64,000 bases of DNA from Parelaphostrongylus tenuis. Lineage: Eukaryota > Nematoda > Chromadorea > Rhabditida > Metastrongylidae. The number at the start of each line of letters is the position of its first letter. Position 1 is the stretch's first letter. A program made the position numbers and the translations under genes. A model generated the notes under the pieces. The model ran no database searches. It had not been told where the DNA came from and worked only from the letters and a program-made list of their open reading frames with translations. This document shows, in pieces, positions 37,343-48,992 of the stretch. The stretch is taken from assembly GCA_019055375.1 (NCBI GenBank), contig JAHQIW010007090.1, positions 1 to 64,000 of the forward strand, read 5' to 3'.

Positions 37343-40300
37343 ATGCTTAGTCCATCACTTTTGTTGTTGGTCATTGCTGTCTACGCTAATGAGGACGAAG
37401 GTTCGTTTTCTTTTGAATTACTATGTTCATCAAGTTGCTGTTGATATAAGTAATGATAATGACATCACAAAAGTTTTAGAGTCGAAGCAAACGAAATGGT
37501 AGACAAATACATTTAATTGCTTACGCATAAGTTCTACTTGTCATACAGACTCCAGTAGTTTCCAACTCGTTTTGTTCTATGCTAGCAGTGGTTATCGACG
37601 AATGTGGGCGGATTTGTTTTTACCATGACTTCAGCTGCCACTAATCAATCTACCTTCATTCTACACTGACAGAAAAAATATTGATGGAGCTTTTCTAATC
37701 AGAACAACATTTTTACGGACTTTTTAAGTCTTTACGCAAACAGTCTCCCAAAACCATGAATCATAAGAAATCTAGGCAAAGTTCGGTTAAACGACGGCAA
37801 ATTTTTAAGACGACCTCATTCGCTGGACAGGGATGTTTCATGGGATTGTTCGTAATCGTTTAAAAGCTTGAATCTCTAGCTACAACTTCACTTGGCCGAT
37901 TTTACAAAACTCCCCTTTATAACGCTGTGGCATCCAGGACAATATTTTGTATCACACTCACCTTTCGCCTCCATTATCCGACGCGTAATAATTCGCTGGA
38001 AGCCGAAAAGTATATCAATGTGTAAAGAAACTTTTGTAGTATCTTATTCAGTCGCTTTATCAGAAGTTTAGTTTGAAGCAGAAGAAAAATTCCCAATTAA
38101 ATAACAATATATAGATCGTCCGCCTCGCCGCGCCCTCTGCCACGGCCACCGCCGTCGAATAGTCGGTAAACAAACTGCCAAAAATGTAAAACTCGATCTT
38201 TATTTCCTGCTAAACCGTATTTTCAGAACGTAGGCACATCTCTAGAATCAGAAAACATTACATTATCGGATGATTACTAATACTCTGGAAAAAAGAGCTC
38301 TGTCCGATCAAAAGACTAAAGGAGATCAAAGATCAAAAAGTGAACAGATTTCTGAGTTCTTCGAAACTTATGTTTGAAATAATATCAGCACTTTGAGAAA
38401 GGAGTTTTGTCTAGCGAAGTGTAAGCGAAATAGGATGGAAAAGAACGTTGTCGTAAAAAATCTTATCATGGATTTTACAGCGTAATAAAGAGATGCTGCA
38501 GAAAACCGGCGGTGTGCGGCTATAGCCAGAGATTCAAGCTTTCTGATGATTACTTATATTCCTATTAAAAGCTCCTTTCCAGCAAATGAGATCGACTTGA
38601 AAACTTGTCACCGTCTAACCGGAGTGTACCAAATCCATTACCTTACAACTGGTGACTCTACCTGGTAGCGGTTGCGACGGCAATGAATGTGGCGAATGGT
38701 CAACCGACAGCTCGCGGACGATGGTGATTGCGCCAAATTGTCGTGAACAAATCAGTAATAGACCAAGCAGCCTTTACTTCGTAAAAGTTCAAGTTTCAAG
38801 AAAGGAGCAATTATAGGTCTCGGCAGTTACCTGTGACAGCGATCTGCGGAATTACTACAGCATGGTTAGCTTAAAGTTTAGAGAAGAGACATGCTCGTCT
38901 AGCACTTACTCAGCTCATAGGCGATCTCGTCCCACTAACGACCTTCCATGAGTGACTGTTGCAAGGAGAGCAAACGAAAAAAATCAAGAAAGTCCTATAG
39001 CATTCATAACTGATAACAGGGACAAAACTGTCGACGTTGATCAATCCCTGAGGAATGAGTCATGCATTCGTTTTCAATTTCTAAAATGTTCCCGCTGAGC
39101 CGATTCAGTATTGCTTATCCTCCCCGACAAGTCTGAGACCAGTCTGGTACCAATTTACCGACCTCCGAAGGATGGATAGCTTGGTGAGCAATGAGCGCGA
39201 AAGCGAACCATTGACTTCGTGTGACACGCAAAGCACTTCTAACCACTGCGCCGCATGCGCTCATAGCATAGCGTTTGATAACGGGCCATAAAGGCATCTA
39301 AGCATTGCATAGGCCGTATTTTTTTTGTTCCCAAGAAAAGATAAGCTTAGGTTCCCTTTTCATTGTAATACTGTGATATATAAGAGAGAGTAATCCAAGT
39401 TCGAAAAGTTAGTATTACATACATCGAGGTGTCCCATGAATTTTTCCCATCATTGTTGAAAATTCTTTTGCCGTTTTCAATTATTTTTTTTCCATTTCAT
39501 ATCGACTTATCACGAGAAGGCTTTGGTATGCTGGGCAATGTTATAATAGTTTGTAGGCACTTAAATACGGCCGTAGCACCATGGCTTGCCATCTAAAGGA
39601 AATAGGCTACCGCAAAGTGATGTCTCAATGGACATCTAATGCATTGGACGACCGCCTCACCATGCAAAGTCTATTCGCCACATTTTGGACAAACTGGGTT
39701 GGATTATGGTACCACATCCACCATATAACCCTGATATTGCTCCATCGGACTACCGTCTCTTTCGTGCTGTGAAGCAGCATTTGCGGGAGAAATATTCAAA
39801 GACTGCAGGCAGCTTGAAAGTAACCTCACCAACTTCTTCGATCGCCAGCAACATTCTTTCAAAGTGGGAGCCGTCCGAGCTTTGCCTGGAAAATGGTTGC
39901 GTATCATTGATTATTATGGCAATTACCTTTGAATCCTTTGAATCAATGAGAATTAAGTCGAAATGTGAAAGAATTTATAAGTTAACATAATAGTATCTAC
40001 TCATCACTATGGTCTCTTTTCAATAAGGTAAGGGTTAGATTTAGACAACATCATAATAGACGTTGAGCTTGCAAGATGATGGACATCGAATGACTATAGT
40101 TTACCATGTGGTATACCATTATAAGATCAGACCAAGTTATACCATTCGTTACCATGATATGCCATGGTGTAATGTTTCAAAAGCCTAAAGCAATAAAGTA
40201 TCGAACACTGCCAATATACTGATTTATTTCACTTGACGGCAAGTGTAGATCGTAAGTCGTCGCCTACTCTATTATGTGGATGTGGGGCCCCCCGAGAGGA

Positions 40301-41167
40301 TTTGCTAAAGGCGAAAAGCTCGCCCGACTGACAAGGCTGCCAAGGCCGAAACAAGTGTATAAAGATGTGCAAGTGCCCATAAACAGACCACATAACATGT
40401 TGGCTCAAACGATAATTATCAGATATATTGAAAGTTGAGCTTGGTTCTAAGAAAACTTTCAAAACGAATTGAAGATTGTAAAGTTTCAGTTTTATAAATT
40501 TTAATTACTTCCTTGTAGGCGTACATAACAAAGGCCCGATAATTATGATATCCAGCGACGGGGAAGAAAAACGAGCTGATGTAATACCTTTCTCAGGAGG
40601 TACGTTTTTTTCATTAGTATTCGCTTCTGAAAACTATTATAGACTGTAAAGCTATTATATATTTCTAAGTTTTAAGGAATGTACGGTAAACGATCAGATC
40701 ATAATGAGCATCCACTTTATGCCGGTTAGTATTCCAAAGCAGCTTTAACGAAGTGACACTTTTGAGACACTTCACAACATCTCTTTGATAGGTTGGTATG
40801 AGAAACGAACAGTAATGCCCTACTCTGGCGGAATCTATGGTAAACGAGATTCGCTGCCATATTCTGGTGGCCTCCATGGTAAACATACAGCAATGCCGTT
40901 TTCTGGTGGATTTTATGGTAAACGAGCAGTTGTAATGCCATTTTCTGGAGGTATGTTTATTTCTATCACTTAGTAGACTGTCTCGCTCCCCTTGATCACA
41001 TATTGATTTTTCATTTATCATTGATTTTTTGAAGACGTAACTATAAAAATCGCACAGGAATGTATGGCAAGCGAGCATCGATGCCGGTGGAAGAGGATTC
41101 CTACGATAAACGATCCGAGCGAAACATCCGATCGCCAATGCCCATATCAGGCGGTTTCTTCGGATAG
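37343..41167 (+). CDS. nlp-10: NLP-10-type neuropeptide precursor, five exons
   Basis: Exons 37343-37400, 40519-40599, 40677-40724, 40792-40950 and 41058-41167 (TAG) join in frame to about 151 aa. Exon 1 encodes a signal peptide (MLSPSLLLLVIAVYA). The rest is a series of units cut at Lys-Arg: ADVIPFSGGMYG, SDHNEHPLYAGWYE, TVMPYSGGIYG, DSLPYSGGLHG, TAMPFSGGFYG, AVVMPFSGGMYG, ASMPVEEDSYD and a last one ending SPMPISGGFFG. C. elegans NLP-10 has the same (M/I)PF(S/N)GGMYG repeat, so orthology is strong. The Gly before KR predicts C-terminal amidation. Products would be secreted from neurons through the regulated pathway as receptor ligands. Every intron is phase 1; those after exons 2 and 4 split the same Gly codon of the SGG-MYG repeat. 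One unit ends in Lys-His instead of Lys-Arg. The 3.1-kb first intron holds several transposons. Linking exon 1 rests on phase and signal peptide. Confidence 0.85.
37805..38600. repeat. Foldback element, family D, inside nlp-10 intron 1
   Basis: The left edge gacctcattcgctgga ... ttaaaagcttgaatctctagc and the right edge (gcggctatagccagagattc ... cagcaaatgagatcg) are inverted. The GC-rich centre cgcctcgccgcgccctctg lies near 38122. It matches 26005-26890. Confidence 0.6.
39036..39262 (-). repeat. SINE-like repeat, family 2, inside nlp-10 intron 1
   Basis: The minus strand begins with a tRNA-like head (ggcgcagtggttagaagtgct). The other end, gatcaatccctgaggaatgag, matches 22341-22610. Confidence 0.55.
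39560..39960 (+). mobile_element. mariner-family transposase relic, inside nlp-10 intron 1
   Basis: One plus frame encodes LDKLGWIMVPHPPYNPDIAP followed by SDYRLFRAVKQHLREKY, the hallmark block of mariner transposases carrying the last catalytic Asp (the D of SDY). Just upstream, in another frame, KVMSQWTSNAL matches the earlier 'WVPHAL' region, so the middle of the gene is deleted or shifted. No terminal repeats were identified. Non-functional. Confidence 0.7.
40190..40480. repeat. MITE family A, single arm with flank, inside nlp-10 intron 1
   Basis: cactgccaatatactgattt, then cttgacggcaagtgtagatcg, gtcgtcgcctactctat and gagaggatttgctaaag are shared with 51650-51900. It lies only about 40 bases upstream of nlp-10 exon 2. 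Confidence 0.65.
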
Positions 41168-41549
41168 TCACCACATGACATACAGGTCATCAAAAATGAT
41201 GCCCCGCCTCGTCGTCGAACATCATCTCCCAACCTGCCGCCTCCGCCACCATCCGTCCCCAGATCCTTTTGCCATCATCAGTACCAGTGATCCGCAGCAA
41301 TTCTGTCGTTATTGCATATCAGTGTGATGTTTCACTCAAGATGTTCTTTGATATTTGTCCTCAAAACTGTTAGATCTCTTGTCGAATAGACAATCATATG
41401 CTATTTTCTATTGAATGAGGGTGCATCGATAGAGTGAGTAGATCACGAAACTCGGCCAAACTTTCGTCATCGTCGTGTGTTTTCTATTGTTATAGTGCTT
41501 ACAAGCTTTATCAAATGTGCTTGTTTTCTGTAGATCTTAAAATCATGTT

Positions 41550-41555
41550 AATAAA
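41550..41555 (+). terminator. Candidate polyadenylation signal of nlp-10
   Basis: This AATAAA lies about 380 bases after the TAG at 41165-41167. I saw no nearer canonical signal. Confidence 0.4.
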
Positions 41556-44158
41556 TTGGCAAACATGTTGTTACAATTCGATTACAATCACGCGCCTTGA
41601 ATAGTCGAATTACTTAAACATTCGACGAGCAATCAATGCCAGCATGACTGGTGATTTTGAATCAGTATTTATTTGATGAACTGTAACTAGTAAAGAAGCT
41701 GCGTACCTGTTTTTTAGGTCGTCGTTCTATCCCTTCCTTTACAAAATGGAAAAAGGGCTTAACATAATAGTCTTAAAGGGCTATGATTACCATACCACAT
41801 GTACCGAAATCTGTACACGTGAACGCAAAAGAGTTATGTAATGATTACAAGTGAGCGCAAACTCCTCTACACCGTTTGGTGAAGAGAAAGTGACTGAATT
41901 ATATCATTGACTAGAAACTGCTAATTAACCAGTGTTCACTACCGTGATCAATATGTTTTGAAGGAATGATTGGAATGTCTATGAAAAACATTCAATCTCT
42001 CGTGTGGGAGCTTTCTCTTAACTGAACAATTACCATATTTGTATATTACAAAATTTCTATAATCATGTGATGGATGTTGCTGTAAAAAATGTTTCTTACG
42101 AAAGAAAATGATGTAGAATATTTCACTGAAAATCTCAGAAGATAAGACGGCTAGGGCGCCTGCAGCGAAGTAGTTAGAAGTGCTTGGAATACAAACATTG
42201 CTCTTGGCTCTATACCATGTCCCGAGTTAATAAGACACTCCAACCTTGCGAGTCAGCTCCGATTGTCACCAGACTTCTGTGGAATGATAAAGCCCTACTG
42301 ATACATCTGCACCTTGGAAGTTATAAGACAGTAACGCCCTAAATCATCATTACGACCCTGTGAATGCTGTCAAATTCATGATTTATTCTTAAGGGATCCA
42401 GACAGCTGAAAATTTATATTGAAGCTTATACAGCAACGTCCTGGAAATGGAAGAACTTTCAATCACATCGTTGGACACCTCAGAATGATTTCTCGTCATA
42501 TAACGCTTGACAACGGCTCGCTCAAATTACATCTATCGAACTTACTTAAATTAGACCTGTCGAACTACTACGTTCTACACTTGAGCTTTCTAGCCGGTGT
42601 CAATCCTTGATTTAATTCTTTGAAAGAGTATCACCTGTATCACTTGTTGCCCAGTTGATCGTCGATTGAGTCAAGCGGGCACCAGCAACGCTTCTATTTC
42701 TCCATATCGCGCGCAAGAGTAGCCCAGTGGGTCCTCTTTGCTCTAGGAATTCGCTGAAATTTTGAAAGTGTAAGAAGATAGTTCAAATGATGTATAAGAT
42801 TTGCAATGCCATCTAATAGTTGATAGAGTCGCAGTTCTGCGCCCACTTCTTACATTCAGCTCTACAATAGTCTATTGAGCATTAGAGGCCTGAGTTAATA
42901 ATTTTTCTATCTAGGAAACTTTACGCACGGCCTACAGAGCTCCTGAGAGATGTCTTCTGAAATTTAGGCGCATAAAACATCCACGCATATGCGTAACTCA
43001 GATCCATAAACACTGTCCCATCTTCAAGATTTAGAAGATACAGATTGTATTAGAGAAAGATAACAGAGAGCGGAAAGAATAGTGGAGTGAACTGCAAGAG
43101 TTTTTTCTGAACTACATACACGATGGGAACGTATTCGTGGTTCATATCAATCATTCAAACGATTCCGGGATTACGCAACGTGTCCCACTGACATCATCAT
43201 GCACTAAGTAGGCTAACACCACGATTGGCGAGCACGCGAGAGAAAAGCTTGTGGAAAATGTGCTGAAGCTCACATTACTAGTAAATACGCGATATCCAAA
43301 TATGTAGTCAAACTATTGTCTGTATTAGTATTCAATCAATGATCGTCGAATTATGAAAACCGAATCCGATATTATCCGTGTTTGTCTTTGTTTGATCTAT
43401 AACCGCTTGGATGTTTTATTTACTCAGCCAAGTGGATCACATTTTTCTTTCGGATTTTTCATAAAATGTTTCATCGCTTAAGCTCTTCTTACACTTGATG
43501 CGTTTGACGCCACATCAGACCAAGAGGCTAACAACAACGATTTTTATGCAAAATTGTCGTTGAGGAGTTTAACTGATCTCCCACATCTTTTGGCAAGTTT
43601 TCTTGAGCAATTAATCGTTGATACCTGTCGGAGCTACTAATTCTCTTTCTTTTTCATCTACCAAACATTCATAGATCCTTCTAATAGTGCGCTCGATAGT
43701 GGTGAAAATATTTTCAAAATTTAGGTTTCCATGGTGTCCGTTGCAGCTGAAAGAAACGTGAAAGGAAAACTTTGAGTATAGAGTTGTGCGTCTCCCTGCA
43801 TGCTTGTACTGTGAGGCACTATGTTATGACAATTACAGACAGCGCTTAGGTGAAGAGTTTGAAAATGTTGCACTCTCACACTACATCACTATCGGACCAT
43901 GAATGATAACAAATGGCGTATAATCAATCATTCCGAGCGTTACAAATGAAAGCACCGCCTGTAAATGATATGATCATCAGTCGCCGTCACAATTATTGAC
44001 TCGAAACCGCTCGTTACTATCGTCAACACCGAATCGTCCATATCACTAACGAGATGATAGATCTCAAAGTGCCACTTATGTAAGAAGTTCAAATCATGAT
44101 TTGCACAGGCTCAAGCTATCGGATCTTGAAATATTCATATAATCGTTTAATCGTCAGA
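41556..44158. other. No supported gene; repeat relics
   Basis: A SINE-like segment lies near 42155-42290 (gcgaagtagttagaagtgctt, as in SINE family 2) and an RTE 3' fragment at 42628-42755. A GC-richer patch at 43960-44080 is open on more than one frame (minus: DMDDSVLTIVTSGFESIIV), with no splice partner. Confidence 0.3.
42628..42755 (-). mobile_element. RTE retrotransposon 3'-end fragment
   Basis: tatcacctgtatcacttgtt followed by caagcgggcaccagcaacgc and gtagcccagtgggtcctc is nearly the same as 49031-49145, so this is the 3' UTR end of the same family. Confidence 0.7.
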
Positions 44159-44245
44159 ATGAACATTCTTTCTAGTTGTCTGTTATTATTGCCAGCAGTG
44201 GTTGGTGGAGATGCTGACAAGATTTCGTTTTTGACTCAAGACTGA
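44159..44245 (+). CDS. Signal-peptide exon of a small secreted protein, unrecognised
   Basis: The ATG at 44159 lies directly after an acceptor-like TTTAATCGTCAG, as in SL trans-spliced nematode genes. The frame reads MNILSSCLLLLPAVVGGDADK, a textbook signal peptide with a likely cut after VVGG or nearby, then ISFLTQD and TGA. It is either a 28-aa ORF or, more likely, a first exon that leaves within it. A GTTTTT donor at 44227 (phase 2) would join it in frame to the exon at 44804. The donor is weak, so this link is only a proposal. Confidence 0.35.
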   Translation: MNILSSCLLLLPAVVGGDADKISFLTQD

Positions 44246-44803
44246 CTAACTTCACGAGCTATGCTTATTTGTGATATTCATTCCAGTTGCTCAAATTATT
44301 ATTTGTGTCTCAATTTGCATTAAACTCAATTTGCTAAGCATCCTAATCTAACATTTCAATTATTATCGCAAGAATGCTGAGATACGAGCAAAAGTTGTAA
44401 CCTAGGGTGTAGTGAATTTGCACCCGTGATAACCTTTTCTGACGGTTCGCGCTGCCACGCACTGTACTATCAAGGCTTTCACTCTGCTTTCCTCTCGACC
44501 ATATTTTAATCGTATCGGTTGCTTTCCACAATCGCCTCTCAATGAATTGAAAAAATGAATTGAAAATGGAAAAGAATTTCATTTTATTATTGGTCTTCTT
44601 TTCAAGCAAATACCCATCAGTAAGTTTTTATTTATGATGGACTATTATTAGTTTCTCTTATAATTTCCTATCTCATCCTAACCTAAATATTTTTCTGTGA
44701 GAAGAGTGGGAGGGGGATGAATTTTGCTGTAAAGGACATACATTTGATTGAACGCATATCTTTGGTCTACACGAAAACATGAGATGGTCTACATATATAT
44801 CAG

Positions 44804-45041
44804 GTTTCCTATCCTTCGAAACAAGTATGGCGTTAATTCGATAAACCTAAATGAAGAGTCCTGGTTTACAGAGGACACAACATTGAATAAGCCTGAGAAA
44901 GCAGTGCAGAGAACCTCTAGCTACTGCGTTACACTCCCCACCGATCCTTGCACTCACATGAGCGGCGCAGTTTTATCTAAAAATATTGTCACAAAAGACG
45001 ATAACGAGTCGAGTTACAAGGTAGATGATGCCTACTCCTGA
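44804..45041 (+). CDS. C-terminal exon of an unrecognised gene
   Basis: After the acceptor CATATATATCAG (ends 44803), one base completes a split codon, then 79 codons run to TGA at 45039-45041. The protein contains LRNKYGVNSINLNEESWFTE, then SSYCVTLPTDPCTHMSG, and ends SYKVDDAYS. Two Cys lie in the middle and there is no membrane segment. Codon use is good. If joined to the signal-peptide exon at 44159 it would be a small secreted protein of about 100 aa. Otherwise it is the tail of a gene whose other exons I could not find. Confidence 0.4.
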
Positions 45042-45275
45042 CTAAACTAGGTCTTTTAACAGAGATCGCGTTATAAACAGGGTCTTCGGTGAAACTTCAG
45101 CTTTCGCTTCCTTAGTATTTTGGCGCAGATTGACGTAGTCGTAACCAAGCAAAATATGGCAAGGGTAAACGCTTTGCTTGATAGTGAGTAGTATTCTTGG
45201 TAGTAGGCCATCGCTGTGGGAAGGCATTGGATTTTTTGCTGTATAGAGTTTCTCTACTAAATCTTCACTAATCAT
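45042..45275 (-). other. Minus-strand 77-aa ORF, possibly retroelement-derived
   Basis: The frame contains GLLPRILLTIKQSVYPCHIL followed by LGYDYVNLR. The 'ILLGxDY' pattern recalls the end of an aspartic-protease region in BEL/Pao retrotransposons, but nothing else supports this. It abuts the opposite-strand stop at 45041. Confidence 0.2.
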
Positions 45276-45779
45276 TCCAAAGCTTAGATCTCACCAATTT
45301 CAGAACTGGGTTTCCAAAAAGGTTTTCTCAGAGCACTATAGCAATAAGAGTAATATTGCGGTTCAAATGCTGCTCATGCTATCGTGCATGTTTTCGTTAT
45401 TTGAAACTTTTCTCTCCATTTCATTGAGATACTAGGTTTTTTGTACTATAATTGTAAGAGAAAGTGTTCTATTTTATTAGCTTAGGCTTTTCATTTTCAT
45501 ATATAGGCCTAAGCCTAAGTAGCCTAGACCTCTACACGAAAAGCATAGAACGTGTAGAAGAAAGTCTTGATCTATCACAGTCATACGTTTATCCAAATTT
45601 TGCCAAAGCTAAAAAAACACCTTAAGTTGAACAACAAAAGTCGCACGCTACATATGAGTCGAGCGCTGCACGATCAATCAACGCGTGATCGATAGGGAGC
45701 AGCTCACACTCCCTCGCCCGACAATAAATGTGCGCCAAGTGCGAAACTTGATACTATTCTCGCTGCTACAGCACTTTAA

Positions 45780-46330
45780 AAACCTATTCAGAAAACCAAG
45801 TGCACTTTTGAGGTCTTCGCGGCTTAAGGTATCGAATGATCACTGAAGATGTAAGGGAAAAGCTTAGTTGAGGAAAAAATGAGACGAGAAGCGCTGAGTG
45901 TGAGGCTCAATTTTATCTTTACCGCTACAACGTTACGAGGCCTTTTGTAAGCGATGCAGATTTTTGGGATAAATGAAATTCAAGCCTCTGAATGACCATA
46001 TTATCTGCGAAAAATCTCTCCGTATCAAGGAAGTCGAATGCTCCTCCATGACGGAATTATGACTTGCTTTGAAGCCTCAAGTTAGAGCAAACGAGCGTGA
46101 AACGCGATACAAGTTTTGCTGCTACAGCACTCTGAAAACGTTTCATTACGTAAAACATATTTTTAGGCTCCTCGAGATCCACGCTATTCAATGATTTATG
46201 GTAATCTAGGAAAAAGCTCAGTTCAGCGGAAAATATGTGCGATTGCGCGCGCTTCATGTGAAACTCGATGTAAATTTTCATCACTTCAATGCCACGAGAA
46301 GGCCTTTTCAAAAACTAGTAGTATTCTACA
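45780..46330. repeat. Foldback family C arm, tandem modules
   Basis: Three diverged modules (ttaaggtatcgaatgatcac / aaaagcttagttgagg; gaaattcaagcctctgaatg; cacgctattcaatgattt / aaagctcagttcagcgg) are spaced about 170-190 bases apart. Confidence 0.5.
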
Positions 46331-46394
46331 TTTATTTCGAGTGTTTTATTAAAATCACGCTGAAATTTCAATAGATTGTCATTTGGTCTCTTAA

Positions 46395-46880
46395 GTGGGG
46401 TCTTGTACAACGCGATACACGTGTTTCGACCTTACAGTCTCGTCAGTCGGGTAGACTCGTCGTCTTTCAATATTTTTTAGCCAGTAGCCAAATATTCGTT
46501 TTTGTGAAACCTCACGACAAATTGGCTCAAATAAAAATGAAGAGTTCTGTTGAAATTTAAGCGTGGTCTTAAGAAAACACTTGAAATAAAGGTATAATAT
46601 GGTAAAAATACCAGCCAAAGAGCCATCGAGTGTAAATAAAAACTGTGAGTTCGGTGATATCTTCTCCTTACTTACAGTGCAAAGCGTTCATCTCCGATAT
46701 CTCTTAGTGTGGGGACTGGAGCACCCCCAGAGGATTGACTAAAAAGATTGGAAAACGACGGATTCTGCCCGACTGTCGAGACTGATAGGTCGATATACGT
46801 GTATCGGGGCTGTACAAGAGCCTTTACCAGGCCACATGATTAGTTGGCCCAAATAAAAATGAAGAAACTAGTAGTATTGT
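46395..46880. repeat. MITE family A pair with spacer
   Basis: The left arm at 46395-46520 (cgatacacgtgtttcgacctt ... cgtcagtcgggtagac) and the right arm at 46725-46870 (gattgactaaaaagattgg ... ctgtacaagagccttta) are inverted relative to each other. The spacer is about 200 bases. Confidence 0.55.
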
Positions 46881-47079
46881 TCAAGTCAGTGGGTCTTAAG
46901 CTATGGAGTAACTTCTAAATGTTTAGGTTAAAATCTCTGCACAGCAAAAAATCCAGTATTTTTTCTACAATGAAAAAATACTCTCTTATCAATATCACTA
47001 TGTTGGCTTTGAGACACACATGTGGCTAATGACTCAATCCTTTGCCCAATGCTCGTTAAGCTTTCAAACCCTTCTGACT

Positions 47080-47900
47080 TGCTAAAGCGATGGACAATCA
47101 CGAATCACTGTAAAAGCCAGATTTGCCTTCAGTCACCCCAAACGATGCTTGAATGAGTCGAATGCATGACGCATTTCTTAGTTATCAATGAACGTTGGGA
47201 GTTTTCCAATTTTGGTGGAATATTAAAATTTGTTTTTCTTCAGAATAGACTTCCTATCAACTCCAACATTAATCAAAAACTTGGGGCTCTCTTGATGAGC
47301 AGATTCAAGATTGTTGAAAAACAATATATTAGGTCCTCGCATAAGTTCAATACTAGTAGCACAAAAACCAAATTTAGTAACGAGAAGCAATCAAAAGTGC
47401 TTAACGACATTATTCAAAGTATGCACCATACGCCTGAACACATTCCTGGCCAAGGTCATCAGCGTGGACAAAAAGTGGATTTTTTCTGAAGAGTTAATTC
47501 CGTCCAAATCAATGGTTGTCACCGGGCTAACGAAGAACTTCAAAACACGTAGAAATCAGTTGGCACCAAAAGCTATGATCATCATTTTGCGGACTGGACC
47601 AGACCGACTCAGTAGACTTGCTTCCAGCCGGAGAGACGATCAACGCCAAATATTACTGCAAGCACGTGGACCGTTGCAATCGGGACCTGTCATGTCGGCG
47701 TCACTGCAATCTCATCCTGCTTCAAGATAACACAAAGCTGCTTATTGCCAATTTAACAAAGAGAAAGTTGACCGAACTGAATTGAAAGTTACTGCATCAT
47801 TCGCAAGACAGCTGTGACTTGTCTGTCGCCATCTAGATCCGTATCCGTGGAGAAAGAGATATAACCGTAAATTTTTCAACCTTAAATTCAATGTCGGTAT
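47080..47900 (+). mobile_element. mariner-family transposase relic
   Basis: Frames in order are FLAKVISVDKKWIF (around the first catalytic Asp, usually 'GDEKW'), then NAKYYCKHVDRCNRD, then LILLQDNTKLLIANLTKRKL (second Asp; usually 'HDNARPH'). The order and spacing are those of a mariner transposase. Several frame changes and stops are present, with no terminal repeats found. The plus-strand ORFs at 47166-47730 belong to it. Confidence 0.65.
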
Positions 47901-48379
47901 GCGATTTTACCATCCGCGTAATGACAAAATCTTGAGATAAGGAAATCTCTGACAGTTATCTTAATGGTCTTCCTTCTTTGTACTCCTTAAACCCGGTATA
48001 GGTTTGTCGCATATATCGAGAGGTTCGAATAAAACTCCTTCACCAGTTGAGGATTTTGTGATGTATGGTTTTGATAAGTATTTCCGTAGAGAATTCTTTG
48101 CTTGAATCGCATCAAAATTGGTGTGCTCAGAGAATTGTAGCCAGAATACAGTTATGACTTTGAAGAAACGGAGTTTCTTGTGGGAAACGTTCAACAACTT
48201 ATCAGTCAGTGGTGCTGGGATGCGCAATGAGAACGATAAGCACCATTTTCACCACCTAAGTCCGAATAATGCAGCGTAGACCTTGCCCGTGATTGTTCTT
48301 AGTTTCAAAATTTCTTCGAAAACACCCTGCTTTGATCTACTCAATGCTAATTTTTGTTAATTGTAAGCCAACTAGGTGT
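47901..48379. other. No supported gene
   Basis: An 88-aa minus-strand frame at 47961-48227 has ordinary composition, but neither splice signals nor a recognised domain. Confidence 0.35.
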
Positions 48380-48492
48380 TTGTATATATGGATACGTGTG
48401 TATATATAAAAATATATATATACATGTATATAAATCTATATATAAATAGATTTATACATGCATACATATATATAAGATATTATATATATACA
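48380..48492. repeat. AT-rich simple repeat
   Basis: Runs of TATATA with ACA and AAA interruptions. Confidence 0.85.
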
Positions 48493-48519
48493 ATAATCTG
48501 ATAAGGATAAAAAGTGTTC

Positions 48520-48950
48520 AGAGCCGTTAAGGTCCAAGAGCTAGATAGATGCCTGTTACGTTCTACAAGGACTCTCCGTAGCACAGCCCTCGCTTCAGCC
48601 GATCCTTTGAGGCTACACCCTTTTATGAAAAAATCGACTCTGAGTAATAAATTGCCGTAAGTCAGGTGGCGGAATCCCCCGATATTGCAGAGACCAACAG
48701 TCGAGCTTGTGGCTGCTGAAGCTTCGAAAGAGGTCTGTAAAAAAGAGCGAATGGAGAGGTATGAACCATTTTAGCACATTACTTGAGGTGATTTATTATT
48801 CGGTTTTGATTCCCTAATGGAGGAGTGTAGCGTCGAGGGATGGCATCCGAGGGACTGTGCTAGTGAAAGATCCAGGTAAGGCAAAACAGGCGCCTGTCCA
48901 ACACCTAGACCTTGAAGGATCAGAACAGGTTATATCCCTACCCGATTATT
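48520..48950. repeat. Diverged foldback family B-like copy
   Basis: The left part (gtccaagagctagatagatg ... cttcagccgatcctttgagg) is echoed in inverse orientation at 48885-48945 (aggcgcctgtccaacacctag). A similar left part occurs at 58240-58400. Confidence 0.4.
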
Positions 48951-48989
48951 ATTGTTTCGAGCGAGGTCTATAGGAAAGCGGTCGAATAG

Positions 48990-48992
<3 letters not shown>

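Noticed and set aside
45042..45275. A BEL/Pao retrotransposon protease
   Set aside because: Only one short motif (ILLGYDYV) fits; no second motif, RT or LTR was found nearby.
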